A stretch of DNA of 64,000 bases from Anaerolineales bacterium. Its GTDB lineage: Bacteria > Chloroflexota > Anaerolineae > Anaerolineales > UBA6663. The position numbers and the translations under genes are program-made. Under the pieces are notes generated by a model. That model saw only the letters and a list, made by a program, of their open reading frames with translations. It ran no database searches and was not told the DNA's origin. Shown piece by piece: positions 62,701-64,000 of this stretch. Position 1 is the stretch's first letter. Each line of letters begins with the position of its first letter. The DNA lies in the NCBI GenBank assembly GCA_020850595.1, contig JADZEK010000131.1, forward strand, positions 1-64,000, given 5' to 3'.

Positions 62701-64000
62701 ATGCTGCTCTCAACTGCCCTGCGCCTCGCGCCGCCCCAAGTTGTTGCCCTGGTGGGCGGCGGCGGCAAGACCACCGCCATGTTCCGCCTCGCCGCCGAGC
62801 TAGTCGCGGCCGGCGGGCGCGTGGTTACCACCACCACCACCCGCATCTTCGCCGCGCAGATCGCGTTGGCCCCGCGCCACGTGGTCGTGCCCGCCGCGCC
62901 GGCCGCCTGGCCCGCCGCGCTGGCCCAACTGGCGGCGGCGCTTGCTGAATCACCGCACGTGCTCGCCATCGGCGCGGTCGAGCCAGAAAGCGGCAAGGCG
63001 CTCGGCGTGCCGCCTGAGTTCATCCCCCACCTGCGGGCGTTGCCCGGCGGCCCGACCGTCCTGCTTGAAGCCGACGGTTCACGCATGCGGCCTTTCAAGG
63101 CCCCCGGCCGTCACGAGCCTGTCATCCCGCCCGAAACCACCCTGGTCATCCCCATCGTCGGCGCGGATGTCCTCGGCGCGCCGCTCGACGATCGGCGCGT
63201 TCACCGGCCCGAGTTGGTGGCCCAGCTTGCGGGCGTGCGCCTCGGCGCGACCGTCACGCCCGAATTAGTCGCCGCCGTCCTCGCCCATCCCCAGGGCGGC
63301 CTAAAAGGTGTGCCGCCCGCCGCTCGCGTCGTGGTGTTAGTCAACAAGGTCGAACGCCTGGAAGACCTCTCCCCCGTGCGCGACCTGGCCGCGCGCCTGA
63401 TCGCCGCGCCCGCCATCAGCGGCGTTGTCCTCGGCGCGGCCGCCACCGGCGCGCCTGTGCGTGAGGTCTGGGGCGGCGTGGCGGCCGTGGTGCTGGCGGC
63501 CGGGCGCTCCACCCGCATGGGCCGGCCCAAGCAACTCCTGCCCTGGCCCGGCGGCACGCTGCTCGGAGCCGTCGTCCGTCGTCTACAGGCCTGCCCCCTC
63601 AGCCGCGTGGTCGTCGTCACCGGCCACGAGCAGGCGGCCGTGACCGCGGCGGCCCAGGCCGCGGCCGACCCGGCCGGCCCGCCGCTCGTCTTTGCCCACA
63701 ACTCCGACTACGCTGTCAGCGAGATGGCCCGTTCCCTCCAGGTGGGCCTGGCCGCGCTGCCCGCCACCGACCAGGCCGTGCTCGTCGCCCTGGCCGACCA
63801 GCCGCACCTGGAGGCGCGCATTGTCGCCCACATAGTCGCCCGTTGGCAGGCCGCTCGCCCACCCGCCGTCGCCCCGTTCTTCAACGGCCGCCGCGGCCAC
63901 CCCATGCTCTTCGACCGCGCTGTGTTTCCGCGCTTAAACCAGTTGCCGCCGGACGCCAATCCGCGTCAGTTGTTCCAACAGATCGGCCCGCCGGAGGCCG
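62701..64000 (+). CDS. YqeC fused to MocA-like molybdenum cofactor cytidylyltransferase (partial, runs off window)
   Basis: 433 residues visible, continuous with no stop to the right edge. Residues ~1-255 are YqeC: P-loop VGGGGKTT (about 18-25), VTTTTTRIF, LEADGSRMRPFKAP and VVVLVNKVERLEDL. Residues ~260-433 are a MobA/MocA-like nucleotidyltransferase: VVLAAGRSTRMGRPKQLLPW, HNSDYAVSEMARSLQVGL, VALADQPHLEARI and NGRRGHPMLF. MocA attaches CMP to the Mo cofactor, the form with dithiolene sulfurs used by hydroxylases of this type. In other bacteria YqeC and YgfJ/MocA are separate. Start ATG 3 nt after yqeB. Confidence 0.9.
   Translation, partial: MLLSTALRLAPPQVVALVGGGGKTTAMFRLAAELVAAGGRVVTTTTTRIFAAQIALAPRHVVVPAAPAAWPAALAQLAAALAESPHVLAIGAVEPESGKALGVPPEFIPHLRALPGGPTVLLEADGSRMRPFKAPGRHEPVIPPETTLVIPIVGADVLGAPLDDRRVHRPELVAQLAGVRLGATVTPELVAAVLAHPQGGLKGVPPAARVVVLVNKVERLEDLSPVRDLAARLIAAPAISGVVLGAAATGAPVREVWGGVAAVVLAAGRSTRMGRPKQLLPWPGGTLLGAVVRRLQACPLSRVVVVTGHEQAAVTAAAQAAADPAGPPLVFAHNSDYAVSEMARSLQVGLAALPATDQAVLVALADQPHLEARIVAHIVARWQAARPPAVAPFFNGRRGHPMLFDRAVFPRLNQLPPDANPRQLFQQIGPPEA

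Overview
The window is about 64 kb of GC-rich DNA with densely packed genes. It reads as a chromosomal segment of an uncultured or poorly known Chloroflexota bacterium (Anaerolineae/Caldilineae-like); this is an inference from gene content, because no rRNA is present. Supporting signs are a bacterial inositol-phosphate synthase beside a phosphatidylinositol-type synthase, F420 genes that include an FbiB-like nitroreductase, a secreted beta-helix protein ending in a DIGAYEF/LPLATR-type tail, many GTG starts, and ATGA/GTGA stop-start overlaps.

Layout. 1-1250: a genomic-island edge, with a partial gene, a tyrosine recombinase that lacks its C-terminal catalytic Tyr, a strong hairpin and tRNA-Pro(CGG). 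1678-8198: an EamA transporter, inositol phospholipid genes, lgt, an ABC exporter whose permease carries a SpoIIM-like half, and Hsp20. 8195-13370: Lon, a single-domain response regulator and a PHP/AlbA protein with a histone-like tail. 13439-19681: GNAT, MogA, a YfhO-like protein, an SDR, an acyl-CoA dehydrogenase and small proteins. 19795-27377 (minus strand): acyl-CoA synthetase, two tandem AHSA1-PDZ-DinB proteins, membrane proteins, ParA with a disordered partner, and Nudix, probably read from a leaderless promoter. 27532-37215: PhyH, SDR and Zn-ADH genes, a GH2 enzyme, an M1-like lipoprotein and an ABC exporter. 37212-39729: citrate synthase, and divergent from it an HTH-citrate synthase fusion, with a perfect palindrome between their promoters. 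39808-42966: a CoA transferase and a beta-helix protein.

The outstanding region is 43213 to the right edge. It is one uninterrupted co-directional run with two complete molybdenum hydroxylases (an E. coli YgfM/XdhD/SsnA-like set, and an FAD-FeS fusion plus Mo subunit) and selenium-dependent hydroxylase maturation factors (YqeB, and YqeC fused to a MocA-like cytidylyltransferase). Between the two hydroxylases lies an F420 block: NpdG, CofE, a PPOX flavoprotein, an FbiB-C-like nitroreductase, CofD, CofC/FbiD, a luciferase-like F420 enzyme, a thioesterase and a CBS-pyrophosphatase. A 574-residue protein of no family I can name sits between the second hydroxylase's subunit genes and ends in a nucleoside-phosphorylase-like motif. 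My reading is a purine/N-heterocycle hydroxylation locus tied to deazaflavin redox chemistry. FO synthase and selD are not in the window.
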